64,000 nucleotides of DNA from the NCBI GenBank assembly GCA_002710685.1, contig PALD01000049.1, positions 62,001-126,000 on the forward strand, written 5' to 3'. This document shows positions 8,989 to 17,621 of the stretch, in pieces; position 1 is the first letter of the stretch, and the number at the start of each line of letters is the position of its first letter. The position numbers and the translations under genes are program-made. This stretch comes from Cytophagaceae bacterium (GTDB lineage: Bacteria > Bacteroidota > Bacteroidia > Flavobacteriales > Flavobacteriaceae). Under the pieces are notes generated by a model, which saw only the letters and a list, made by a program, of their open reading frames with translations, was not told the DNA's origin and did not search any database.

Positions 8989-11592
8989 TTAGAAGTTCTG
9001 CCCTATGATAAAGTGGGTTTCCCAACCATTAGCACCACCTACGGTTCCAGGGATGGGGTCAAATCCATAACCAAAATCTATCCCCAGGAGACCAAAGGCT
9101 GGCATAAAAATACGAATTCCTGCGCCAGCTGAACGGTTTAATAAGAACGGATTATAGTTTCTAAAATTGTCAAATGATGCACCGCCCTCAGCAAATATAA
9201 GTCCATAGATAGAAGCAGATGGTTTAAGTACCACGGGGTAGCGCAGCTCAAATTCAAATTTATTGTAGATGGTCGCACCGTCATTTGAATCTAGGCTACT
9301 GTCAAATTCCCTATCAGTAGGTACTACAGATTGATTAGGATAACCGCGCAGCCTGATTACCTCACGGCCATCAAGCGCATATCCTGCTAGCCCATCTCCA
9401 CCCAAGAAGAATCGTTCAAAAGGTGGGATACCACGGTCACCATTGTAGGCCCCCAGGAATCCAAATTCTGTCTTGCTGCTCAATACCAGGTCACCTATCA
9501 ATGAGGTAAACCACTGGCCACTGAATTTTATTTTATAATACTCCAACCAGTCAAAACGTTTCTGATCAATTTCTGCGAGGGCGGTAGCATCTTGATTTTC
9601 AACAGCTGTTGCACGGTCTTCTCTTAATTGCTTGTAATCTACTCCGTTAAAGGCTGAATATGGCGGAGTCAATTTCGCCGTAAGGCTAAAATTAGACCCA
9701 GAACGTGGGAAAATGGGGTTAAGGTCACCCTGGTTACGCGATATACCTATGGTGTAGGCCAGGTTTTCTGAAGATCCATTACCGAAGGTAAATAGCCCCG
9801 TGTTATAGTTCTTAAGGTCAAAATGCTGGAAGCTAACCGCGTTTGAGAGGTAGAAGTAGTTGTCTGGCCAGTTCAAACGCTTTGATAGGCCTATAGATCC
9901 ACCCGTAATCAAGAACCTTCTATCTTTATCAACATCTAGTCTTCCTGTACCGTAGCTTGTTAAATATGAGATACTGTGCGAGAACGACAGCTGGAAGTTT
10001 ACCGGTTTTCTACCACCCAACCAAGGTTCTGATAAAGATGCACTGTAGGTTTGATAATATGTACTTGCCTGTGCCCTTAAGCTAAACTTTTGTCCATCAC
10101 CCATGGGGAGGGGCCTGTACGCTTCTTTGTTGAAGATATTTTGAATGGAGAAGTTATTGAAGGAAAGCCCCAGTGTACCCACAAAACCCCCACCTCCATA
10201 ACCGCCTGATAGTTCTATCTGGCTGGCACCTTGTTCTTCTACATTATAATTGATGTCAATGGTACCGTTGTATTGATCAGGATTAAGAAATTCTGGGTTA
10301 AGGGCCTCTGGGTTGAACCATCCCGTTTGCCCCAGTTCGCGTACCGTGGTCATCACGGCCTGGCGGCTGTACCTGTTTCCTGGGCGTGTGCGCAGCAGGC
10401 GATAGATCACCCTGTCGTTGGTCTTGTCATTGCCCTCAACGGTTATACGGTCAAAATATGCGAGCTTGCCCTCTGTGATGCGTATTTCAAAATCGATGGT
10501 GTCGTTTTGAACATTGACTTCTACCGGGTTTATCGATGAGAATAGGTAACCCGTGTTTTGATACAGGTTTGTGAGGTCGTCAGCATCTGGGTCGCCTTCT
10601 TTTGCAATACGTTCTTTAAATAAGACGCCGTTGTATACATCGCCTTTTTCAATACCCAGCCTGCTGGCTAAAAAGCGGTCATTGTAAACCGTATTTCCCA
10701 AGAAGTTGATATCACCAAAGTAATATTTATCACCTTCTTCTATGTCTAGTTTTAAGGTGATGAGGTCATCACCATCGCGGATAAGCGTGTCTGATACGAT
10801 ACGTGCATCGCGAAAGCCCTTTTCCTTATATTTATCTATTAATTTAGTCTTGTCCTCGTCGTAGTTGTCCTCGATGTATTTTGACCTTTTCCAAAATCTA
10901 AGAAAATTCTTTTGCTTGGTCTTTTTCATCTGTTTGCGCAGCTTTGCGTCAGACAGTTGCTCATTGCCCTCAAATACGATTTTATCAATCTTGACCCGGT
11001 CTTTTTTATCCACGGTCACAAGCATATCCACTTTTTGAGCGCCAGTGGTATCTTCAATCTTACGGGTAGTGATGTTTACCTTGCTGTTGAGAAAACCTTG
11101 CTCGCGATATTTGTTCTCGATAAAGTTTTTTGTGGTCTTGATGAGGTTTTCATTGACTTTGGTGCCCTTGGTGAGCTTGTTGTCCTTGATGAGTTCTTCT
11201 CCCTTTTTTTCCTTTATTCCGGTAACGGTGACCTCATTGAGCGAAGGAACTTCCTGCACCTCTAGCTGAAGGTCAACTACATCTCCGTCAATACGGGTAA
11301 CATAGAGGTTGATATCGCTAAAAAGGCCAATGTCCCACAACTTTTTTATGACTTGGCTTATCTTGTCGCCGGGCAGGTAAAGCACATCACCAGATTTTAG
11401 ACCTGTATAGGCAATCACCGTTTGTTCATTAAACTGTGTGTTTCCCGTAACCGTGATCTCCCCGATTGTGTATTGTTTTCCTTCGGCAAAAGGAATATCG
11501 TTCTGTGAATATAATTTAGGGGAAATACAAATTAAAATGATAAATAAGGCAAGGGCTGCCTTCACATATGAAGGGTCAACTAATTTGTTCAC
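8989..11592 (-). CDS. bamA: Outer membrane protein assembly factor BamA
   Basis: 867 aa from the GTG at 11592. That start is preceded by GGAAAG at good spacing and gives a signal peptide (ALALFIILICISPKLYSQ). An ATG at 11700 would extend it deep into uppS and place charged residues before the signal. Five POTRA domains (about residues 30-400) are followed by a 16-stranded barrel ending in HFIIGQNF with the terminal aromatic. The barrel carries the lid-loop type motif RLRGYP. BamA folds and inserts outer-membrane proteins. It overlaps the end of uppS by 17 bases and is followed by its chaperone genes. Confidence 0.95.
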   Translation of the reverse strand: MNKLVDPSYVKAALALFIILICISPKLYSQNDIPFAEGKQYTIGEITVTGNTQFNEQTVIAYTGLKSGDVLYLPGDKISQVIKKLWDIGLFSDINLYVTRIDGDVVDLQLEVQEVPSLNEVTVTGIKEKKGEELIKDNKLTKGTKVNENLIKTTKNFIENKYREQGFLNSKVNITTRKIEDTTGAQKVDMLVTVDKKDRVKIDKIVFEGNEQLSDAKLRKQMKKTKQKNFLRFWKRSKYIEDNYDEDKTKLIDKYKEKGFRDARIVSDTLIRDGDDLITLKLDIEEGDKYYFGDINFLGNTVYNDRFLASRLGIEKGDVYNGVLFKERIAKEGDPDADDLTNLYQNTGYLFSSINPVEVNVQNDTIDFEIRITEGKLAYFDRITVEGNDKTNDRVIYRLLRTRPGNRYSRQAVMTTVRELGQTGWFNPEALNPEFLNPDQYNGTIDINYNVEEQGASQIELSGGYGGGGFVGTLGLSFNNFSIQNIFNKEAYRPLPMGDGQKFSLRAQASTYYQTYSASLSEPWLGGRKPVNFQLSFSHSISYLTSYGTGRLDVDKDRRFLITGGSIGLSKRLNWPDNYFYLSNAVSFQHFDLKNYNTGLFTFGNGSSENLAYTIGISRNQGDLNPIFPRSGSNFSLTAKLTPPYSAFNGVDYKQLREDRATAVENQDATALAEIDQKRFDWLEYYKIKFSGQWFTSLIGDLVLSSKTEFGFLGAYNGDRGIPPFERFFLGGDGLAGYALDGREVIRLRGYPNQSVVPTDREFDSSLDSNDGATIYNKFEFELRYPVVLKPSASIYGLIFAEGGASFDNFRNYNPFLLNRSAGAGIRIFMPAFGLLGIDFGYGFDPIPGTVGGANGWETHFIIGQNF

Positions 11593-12316
11593 TCGTCTTT
11601 CCAAATCTTCTTTCTCTTTTCTGATAGTTAAAAATTGCTTCGTACAAATGCTCCTTTTTAAAGTCTGGCCAAAGTACCTCTGTAAAATACAGTTCAGCAT
11701 AGGCTATCTGCCAAAGCAAAAAATTACTTATCCGCTGTTCTCCACTGGTACGGATGAGTAGGTCCACATCTGGCATGTCATGGGTATACAAATGTTCCTT
11801 AATGACTGCCTCTGAAATTAAATGTGGCGAAAATACATTATTTTTAACTTTAAGAGCGATTTCTTGTACGGTTTTTGTAAGCTCCTCTCGTGATCCATAA
11901 CTCAATGCCAGCGTGAGCCGGAGCCTTTTGTTATTCTTGGTTTTCTCGATGACCTCGCTGAGTTCCTTTTGTGCTTTAGATGGCAGGTTTGATATACTCC
12001 CGATGGCGTTGAGGGAAATGTCATTGTCCTGAAGTGTCTTTATTTCCTTTTTAAGGGAAGATACAAGCAGGTTCATCAGGGTGTCTACTTCCAGCTTGGG
12101 GCGTTTCCAGTTTTCTGTTGAAAAGGCATATAGGGTAAGGTATTTTATCCCTAGCTCTGCACAGGTCTCAACGGTGTCCCTTACAGATTGCGTTCCCTTT
12201 TTGTGACCATTGATCCTTATCAGCCCCTGTTTTTTTGCCCATCTGCCATTACCATCCATAATGATGGCGATGTGCTCTGGAAGTCTGTTATGGTCTATCT
12301 GGTCAATAAAGTTCAT
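11576..12316 (-). CDS. uppS: Isoprenyl (undecaprenyl) diphosphate synthase
   Basis: 246 aa from the ATG at 12316; an upstream in-frame ATG (12358) would overlap the preceding gene. The catalytic signature HIAIIMDGNGRWAK places the essential aspartate at residue 21. The C-terminal RTSGEQRISNFLLWQ and RERRFGK motifs are those of cis-prenyltransferases. The enzyme makes the C55 lipid carrier for peptidoglycan and other cell-surface polymers. It is second in the DUF6089-uppS-bamA-ompH-ompH operon. Confidence 0.96.
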   Translation of the reverse strand: MNFIDQIDHNRLPEHIAIIMDGNGRWAKKQGLIRINGHKKGTQSVRDTVETCAELGIKYLTLYAFSTENWKRPKLEVDTLMNLLVSSLKKEIKTLQDNDISLNAIGSISNLPSKAQKELSEVIEKTKNNKRLRLTLALSYGSREELTKTVQEIALKVKNNVFSPHLISEAVIKEHLYTHDMPDVDLLIRTSGEQRISNFLLWQIAYAELYFTEVLWPDFKKEHLYEAIFNYQKRERRFGKTSEQIS

Positions 12317-12326
12317 TATGTTAGTA

Positions 12327-13013
12327 TTAAAACCCACAATAGCAAGGTCTCCTGCCAAAGGTATAAGTTAAGGTAATTCCCGTAAACATATACCAGTCAT
12401 CATTGCTCCTGTTGCCAAAATATGGAGGCCTGTCTGGGTTTGCCTCCTGTACACTGCCGTCCATGTGGTCGATAAAAGTATAATTTGCGGTTATCTCAGC
12501 CCCAGCGATAAGGCTCGTGCCCAGTGCAAATTTAAATCCCAGGGTCAAAGGTATGGCAAAATCAAATTCATTGTCAAAACTATCTAGCCTTCCGTTTCTG
12601 GGCCAGTAAATATCATGGGTAAAGGCCTTGATCCCTGTATGCAGATAAGGAGTAGCTGGTTTATTGAAGCTTTCATGGAGGTTAAAATCCCAAAAGGTAT
12701 ATTCAATCCCTACTCCCGCTTCAAGCATGTTGGTGCTAAACGCATATCCCCGTACTTGCCTGCTTTCATCATCAGACTCTGCATCATCGGCTTTTAATGA
12801 GCCGTACATGGCTGTTGCCCTAAAGGCTATACGTGGGGAGGCATTGTACTTTATTATGCCACCGGCCATGAGCGCATTGGGCGATATATAGTTTGTACTT
12901 CCCACATCCCCTATGAAATTAGTGCCCCCGCCTATAAATCCTATCTCATAGGTTTGACCCTTTGTTGAAACTATGCTAGCCAGGATGATGACTGTCGTCA
13001 AAAAATATCTCAT
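12327..13013 (-). CDS. DUF6089 family outer-membrane beta-barrel protein
   Basis: 228 aa from the ATG at 13013, which opens a clean signal peptide (MRYFLTTVIILASIVSTKGQ). The start nine residues upstream would overlap the promoter -7 box. The mature protein has alternating beta strands, a conserved GGGTNFIGDVG segment and ends GRRPCYCGF. The family is an eight-stranded-type barrel almost always found directly upstream of uppS/bamA in this phylum. Its exact function is not known to me; an envelope-biogenesis role is inferred from location only. Confidence 0.85.
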   Translation of the reverse strand: MRYFLTTVIILASIVSTKGQTYEIGFIGGGTNFIGDVGSTNYISPNALMAGGIIKYNASPRIAFRATAMYGSLKADDAESDDESRQVRGYAFSTNMLEAGVGIEYTFWDFNLHESFNKPATPYLHTGIKAFTHDIYWPRNGRLDSFDNEFDFAIPLTLGFKFALGTSLIAGAEITANYTFIDHMDGSVQEANPDRPPYFGNRSNDDWYMFTGITLTYTFGRRPCYCGF

Positions 13014-13028
13014 AGGTTGAAAAGTTTG

Positions 13029-13036
13029 CAAATATA
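13029..13036 (-). promoter_or_regulatory. -7 box for the DUF6089-uppS-bamA operon
   Basis: On the minus strand the octamer is TATATTTG, matching TAnnTTTG, 15 bases before the chosen ATG. No clear -33 TTG is seen. Confidence 0.5.
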
Positions 13037-13109
13037 ACAATAATGTACCGCCCTAGGTAATATGGCCCAGGGTGCTTTTTCAATAACTGAAAAGAGTGGT
13101 GAATATTGC

Positions 13110-14003
13110 CTAATTGCGCTTGTCCTCTCCCCACATTAATTTTTTGCGCAGGGTGGATATGAAGGTGTCATCAGCAAAGGTTACCATCTTGATGGTAAAG
13201 GGTGCTTTTTTCAAGATGATGCGTGTCTCTACCGGGAGGCTTGCAATACGAGAATCAAGGGAAACCAGGTGCTTGTCCTCACGGCCAGAAACCCTTAGTG
13301 AAATCTGAAGGTTATCAGGTACCACAAGGGGCCGTGCATTGAGGTTGTGTGGCGCAATGGGGGTAAGCACAAAACTTGAATTGCCCGGCATGATCACGGG
13401 GCCGCCACAGCTTAGGGAATATCCCGTTGAGCCCGTAGGGGTGGAGATTATCAGGCCATCTGCCCAGAAGTTTGTGAGGTATTCACCGTCAAGGTACGTC
13501 TCGACTGATATCATTGAGGTTGAGTTCTTCCGGCTTATGGTGATTTCATTAAGGGCAAAATTGAGGTTGCCCATGGATGTTTTTTGCTGGTTTTCATCTT
13601 CCAGGCTCAGTTCTATAAGCGACCTTTGGGAGATTTTATATTCCTTTTTCAGGATTTTTTCCACGGAAGTGACAATATGTTCCTTTTGAATGGTAGCAAG
13701 AAAACCCAGCCTGCCTGTATTGATCCCCACTATGGGTATCCCCAGGTCCCTCACGTAGGTAATGGTCTGCAATATGGTGCCGTCACCGCCTATGCTAAAG
13801 AAGATATCATAGGATGCGTCAAGCTCTTCAAAGGTGCTGAACTGTGGATAATCTTTTGCTATCTCCTTGTTCTCGCGTATAAGATTGAGAAAATTTTCCT
13901 CAATAACCACCTTGACGTCCTTCTCGTTAAGGATGTCAAGCAAGGTCTCGATGTATTGCCCTGAATTTTCGTGATAAAATTGACCGTAGATGCCTACCTT
14001 CAT
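13110..14003 (-). CDS. nadK: NAD kinase
   Basis: 297 aa. The GGDGT ATP-binding motif (residues 72-76), the NTGRLGFLA motif and the diagnostic TPTGSTGYSLSCGGP segment are all present. The enzyme phosphorylates NAD to NADP in the cytoplasm. It lies 1 base after the CBS-domain gene and is probably translated from the same message. Confidence 0.96.
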   Translation of the reverse strand: MKVGIYGQFYHENSGQYIETLLDILNEKDVKVVIEENFLNLIRENKEIAKDYPQFSTFEELDASYDIFFSIGGDGTILQTITYVRDLGIPIVGINTGRLGFLATIQKEHIVTSVEKILKKEYKISQRSLIELSLEDENQQKTSMGNLNFALNEITISRKNSTSMISVETYLDGEYLTNFWADGLIISTPTGSTGYSLSCGGPVIMPGNSSFVLTPIAPHNLNARPLVVPDNLQISLRVSGREDKHLVSLDSRIASLPVETRIILKKAPFTIKMVTFADDTFISTLRKKLMWGEDKRN

Positions 14004-14004
14004 G

Positions 14005-14664
14005 TTATATGTTGAGGTATTTTTCCAGGTATTGTGACCTTTCTCTTAAATCGTTGAGCAGTGCGTCTTCCTGATGGTTTGACACCACCTTGTATCCATA
14101 TCGCCTAAAGGATTGCAGTACTTCGTTCATTCCACCGGTCCTGCCTATTTTTATTGAAATCTGTGCCAGGTCATTTTCCATGCGCGATATAAATGCGCCC
14201 AGGACCTTGCTTTCATTGGATTCTACGATTTGGCAAATTTCGCTAAAGCTGTAATCCCACAGGCCTTTTTCGACAATCACGATATTACCTATCTCATTGA
14301 GAAAAGGCGTGTTGTTAAAGTAATTGACGATATCCGTAAGTTCATAATACCCACGATAGATATTGTTCTCGTCAAGAACGGGGATGATATTTGTGTTGTT
14401 TTGGCCAAAAGCCTCAAGAATATTGAGCCACAGGGTTTCTTCACGTACATAAAAGCCTTCGAGCATGTGGGCATGGTCATGGATTTTTTCGTCAGCGTCA
14501 AGGCAATGCACGTCGTTTTCTGCCAGGCAACCCATATAGACGGAGTCTTGCATCACGGGAACATGTGAATATGTCGTTTGTGTAAAGACATCTTGTGCCA
14601 TGCCTATGGTGTCATCCATCTGCAGGGCTTCAATATCGTTTACTATAAAGTCAGTAATCGTCAT
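14005..14664 (-). CDS. CBS domain-containing protein
   Basis: 219 aa. Two CBS motifs (about residues 1-60 and 70-125) form a Bateman module that would bind an adenosine nucleotide. The C-terminal third (about 140-219) contains VLGAFISRMENDLAQISIKIG and resembles an ACT-like regulatory domain. It carries no enzyme domain. The 1-base spacing to nadK, a pairing I recognise as common in flavobacteria, suggests a role in sensing adenylate or NAD(P) status; this is inference. Confidence 0.85.
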   Translation of the reverse strand: MTITDFIVNDIEALQMDDTIGMAQDVFTQTTYSHVPVMQDSVYMGCLAENDVHCLDADEKIHDHAHMLEGFYVREETLWLNILEAFGQNNTNIIPVLDENNIYRGYYELTDIVNYFNNTPFLNEIGNIVIVEKGLWDYSFSEICQIVESNESKVLGAFISRMENDLAQISIKIGRTGGMNEVLQSFRRYGYKVVSNHQEDALLNDLRERSQYLEKYLNI

Positions 14665-14723
14665 AGCTGTTTTTCTCCATGCAATTTAGTCAAAAAAAAC
14701 AGGGCTTAGGGGTTGCTACTTTG

Positions 14724-14731
14724 TATTTTTG
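14724..14731 (+). promoter_or_regulatory. -7 box for pdxJ
   Basis: TATTTTTG matches TAnnTTTG and lies 17 bases before the chosen pdxJ ATG. A -33 element is not evident. Confidence 0.4.
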
Positions 14732-14748
14732 TACTTCAATACCATGTA

Positions 14749-15462
14749 ATGACCAAGCTAAGTGTAAATGTTAACAAGATTGCCACATTGCGCAATGCAC
14801 GTGGTGGCAACGTGCCAGATTTGCTAAAGACGGTGAAGGATATAGAAAAATTTGGCGCGCAGGGAATAACCATACATCCACGTCCTGATGAAAGGCACAT
14901 ACGCTATCAAGATGCCCGTGACCTCAAGGGCGCTGTAAAGACCGAGCTCAACATAGAGGGCAACCCCGTGGATAAGTTTATAAAACTGGTGCTTGAGGTA
15001 AAGCCAGACCAGGTAACCCTGGTGCCTGATGCCGTGGATGCAATTACCTCAAATGCGGGTTGGGATACGTTAAAACATAAATCTTTCCTGCAAGATGTGA
15101 TAGCTGGGTTCAAATCTCATGGTATAAGGACATCCATATTTGTTGACCCAGTGGCAAAAATGATTGAAGGGGCTAAAGAAACAGGTACTGACCGCATTGA
15201 GCTGTATACAGAGGCTTTCGCCAAAGGTTTTGAAAAAGGGGACACCACGGCCATCAAGCCCTATGTTGATGCCGCATTGATAGCTAATGACCTCAACTTG
15301 GGCATTAATGCCGGTCATGACCTGTCGCTGGACAATGTGAAGTTCTTCAAGAACAGCATCCCACAACTGCTTGAGGTATCCATAGGCCATGCCCTTATTG
15401 CCGAAGCCTTGTACATGGGGCTGGAAAAAACAATACAAGGCTATCTTGATAAACTGAGCTAG
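14749..15462 (+). CDS. pdxJ: Pyridoxine 5'-phosphate synthase
   Basis: 237 aa from the ATG at 14749; the start 12 codons upstream would overlap the -7 box and adds atypical residues. The family motifs are [26 protein letters not shown], and the C-terminal [10 protein letters not shown] and [10 protein letters not shown]. The enzyme condenses 3-amino-2-oxopropyl phosphate with deoxyxylulose 5-phosphate to make pyridoxine phosphate. The downstream hydrolase starts at the very next base, so the two are translationally coupled. Confidence 0.96.
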   Translation: MTKLSVNVNKIATLRNARGGNVPDLLKTVKDIEKFGAQGITIHPRPDERHIRYQDARDLKGAVKTELNIEGNPVDKFIKLVLEVKPDQVTLVPDAVDAITSNAGWDTLKHKSFLQDVIAGFKSHGIRTSIFVDPVAKMIEGAKETGTDRIELYTEAFAKGFEKGDTTAIKPYVDAALIANDLNLGINAGHDLSLDNVKFFKNSIPQLLEVSIGHALIAEALYMGLEKTIQGYLDKLS

Positions 15463-16230
15463 ATGATTTTGCACTCAAATATTATGGGAAAAGGGCAACC
15501 TTTTGTCATCCTCCACGGATTTATAGGAATGGGGGATAACTGGAAGACCCTGGCAGGGCAATTTGCCGAAGACGGTTATGAGGTACACCTTGTGGACCAG
15601 CGCAACCATGGCAGGAGTTTTCATGATGAGCATTTTACATACGAGATTATGGCAAACGACCTCAAGGAATACTGCGATGCGAAGGGACTCGATAAAATCA
15701 TTCTTTTGGGACACAGCATGGGTGGCAAGACGGCGATGTGGTTTGCAGTGAATTACCCAGAAAGGGTGAGCAAACTACTGGTTGCTGACATAGGGCCAAA
15801 ATATTACCCCCCACACCACCAGGATATCCTCAATGGCTTGAAGAAGCTAGCGGCTAATGAAGAAGCACTTACCTCAAGGGGAAATGCTGATGAATATCTT
15901 GAAAAATTCATCCCAGACTGGGGAACCAGGCAGTTCTTGTTAAAAAACCTGTACTGGAACAAAGAAAAAAAGCTCCAACTGCGAATAAATCTTCCGGTCC
16001 TCGCCGAAAAAATGGAAGAGATAGGAGAGGCATTGCCCCAAGGTGCCGTTTATGAAGGTAAAACCTTGTTTTTGAGCGGTGAAAAATCTGATTATATCAA
16101 AGCAAGTGACAAGGATGATATCTTAAAATACTTTCCTAACTGCGAAATCGTTATAATCTCAAATGCCGGTCACTGGCTCCATGCTGAAAATCCTGAGGAT
16201 TTTCACGCTAAAGTGACAAAATTTTTATAA
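15463..16230 (+). CDS. Alpha/beta fold hydrolase (YbfF-like esterase)
   Basis: 255 aa. The nucleophile elbow GHSMGGK (Ser at about residue 85), the oxyanion region HGFIGMGDNW and the C-terminal NAGHWLHAENP with the catalytic His are all visible. It resembles YbfF-type esterases active on small acyl esters or acyl-CoA. The start directly abuts the pdxJ stop. No link between the two activities is evident beyond shared transcription. Confidence 0.9.
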   Translation: MILHSNIMGKGQPFVILHGFIGMGDNWKTLAGQFAEDGYEVHLVDQRNHGRSFHDEHFTYEIMANDLKEYCDAKGLDKIILLGHSMGGKTAMWFAVNYPERVSKLLVADIGPKYYPPHHQDILNGLKKLAANEEALTSRGNADEYLEKFIPDWGTRQFLLKNLYWNKEKKLQLRINLPVLAEKMEEIGEALPQGAVYEGKTLFLSGEKSDYIKASDKDDILKYFPNCEIVIISNAGHWLHAENPEDFHAKVTKFL

Positions 16231-16242
16231 CATTGTTTAACA

Positions 16243-16268
16243 AAAATATTATGTATGCATAATATTTT
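16243..16268 (+). terminator. AT-rich hairpin after the pdxJ-hydrolase pair
   Basis: Perfect 11-bp inverted repeat AAAATATTATG/CATAATATTTT with a 4-base loop, starting 13 bases past the hydrolase stop. There is no long T run beyond the arm, so it could instead be an operator for the porin gene. Confidence 0.5.
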
Positions 16269-16351
16269 AATGCTAAATTCTCTACGATTTTAGTATTATC
16301 CTAAATTTTTTGCCTGAAATTGAAAATATATTAATTCTTAACTTACTTAAC

Positions 16352-17608
16352 ATGACAAAAAAATTCCTTGTTGTCGCCATGGTACTGTGTGCTTTTGCGA
16401 CAAGCTATGCAGGAGGGTATCGTGTATCGTTGCAGGGGCAACGTGCCCTGGCGATGGGTCACTCTGGTGTAGCATATGTTAACACAGCAGAACTCGCTTT
16501 CTTCAACCCCGCCGGTCTGGTATTCCTTGAGAATAAACTGAACGTCGCGGCAGGTGCAAACGCGGTTTTTTCAGATGTGGCTTGGCAAAATTCAGATTTT
16601 GGCCAAATGTCGAGTACAGAAGACAATGTGGGGACTCCATTTTATCTCTATGGTTCATATGCAATCAACGAGTGGTTTACTGCCGGTTTAGCGGTATATA
16701 CCCCCTATGGAAGTACGGTAGAGTGGCCAACTGACTGGGCCGGTTCACACCTGGTCAACAAGATTGAGCTTCAGGCTATTTTTGTACAGCCCCTTGTTTC
16801 CTTCAAGATAAGTGACAAATTTAGTGTGGGTGGAGGGCCCATCTTTGTCACGGGGGCCGTAAATTTCAATAGAAATGCTAACCGGACCATTACTGATATT
16901 GATGGAAACAGGTCAAATGTTACCGTGGATGATAGCGGGGTCACAAATTTTGGTTGGTCCCTTGCGGGTATGGCTAAGATTACTGAAGACCTTACCCTGG
17001 GTGCACATTATAGGTCTGAGATAATCCTTAAATCTGAAGATGGTACGGCAACCTTTTCAAATTTTCCAAATTCACCTTTGGCCCCAGCCAATGGAACGAC
17101 AGGCTTTACCGCTGAGTTGCCCTTGCCGGCAGAATTGACCGTGGGGGCTTCTTATGGCCTTGAAGATAACTGGACGTTCAACTTTGATTATGTAAGGACT
17201 TTTTGGAGTGTTTATGAAAACCTGGATATAGATTTTACCAATCCTTCATATCCAGATTCCTTCAATCCCAGAAATTACAAGGATTCATCAACATATAGGT
17301 TTGGTGCTGAGTATGTGGCCAATGAAATGTTCACGCTGCGCGCCGGGTATTATTTTGATCAATCACCCGTTCAGGCTGGATATTTTGCCCCTGAAACTCC
17401 CAGAAATGATAGTAGTGGCTATACCGCTGGGCTTTCGTTTAACATCAATGAGCATCTTAGTATTGATGCTTCATTCCTGTATTTGAGGTTTAAAGAAATT
17501 GATGCTTCATATGATTATTATCAGGAAAATGGGCAAAATGTACCTTTTGAGGGTACTTACAAGAGCACATCATTTATTCCTGGTCTAGGACTATCATACA
17601 GTTTGTAA
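16352..17608 (+). CDS. OmpP1/FadL-family outer membrane transporter
   Basis: 418 aa from the ATG at 16352, which begins a clear signal peptide (MTKKFLVVAMVLCAFATSYA). The mature start GGYRVSLQGQRALAMGHSGVAYV has the FadL hatch-type region, with FFNPAGL shortly after. The rest is a beta barrel ending in LGLSYSL with hydrophobic C-terminus. FadL-like porins admit long-chain fatty acids or aromatic hydrophobics. It is followed 13 bases later by a GDSL lipoprotein, a recurrent pairing in this phylum that suggests uptake and hydrolysis of lipidic substrates. Confidence 0.92.
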   Translation: MTKKFLVVAMVLCAFATSYAGGYRVSLQGQRALAMGHSGVAYVNTAELAFFNPAGLVFLENKLNVAAGANAVFSDVAWQNSDFGQMSSTEDNVGTPFYLYGSYAINEWFTAGLAVYTPYGSTVEWPTDWAGSHLVNKIELQAIFVQPLVSFKISDKFSVGGGPIFVTGAVNFNRNANRTITDIDGNRSNVTVDDSGVTNFGWSLAGMAKITEDLTLGAHYRSEIILKSEDGTATFSNFPNSPLAPANGTTGFTAELPLPAELTVGASYGLEDNWTFNFDYVRTFWSVYENLDIDFTNPSYPDSFNPRNYKDSSTYRFGAEYVANEMFTLRAGYYFDQSPVQAGYFAPETPRNDSSGYTAGLSFNINEHLSIDASFLYLRFKEIDASYDYYQENGQNVPFEGTYKSTSFIPGLGLSYSL

Positions 17609-17621
17609 AAAAGAAAATACT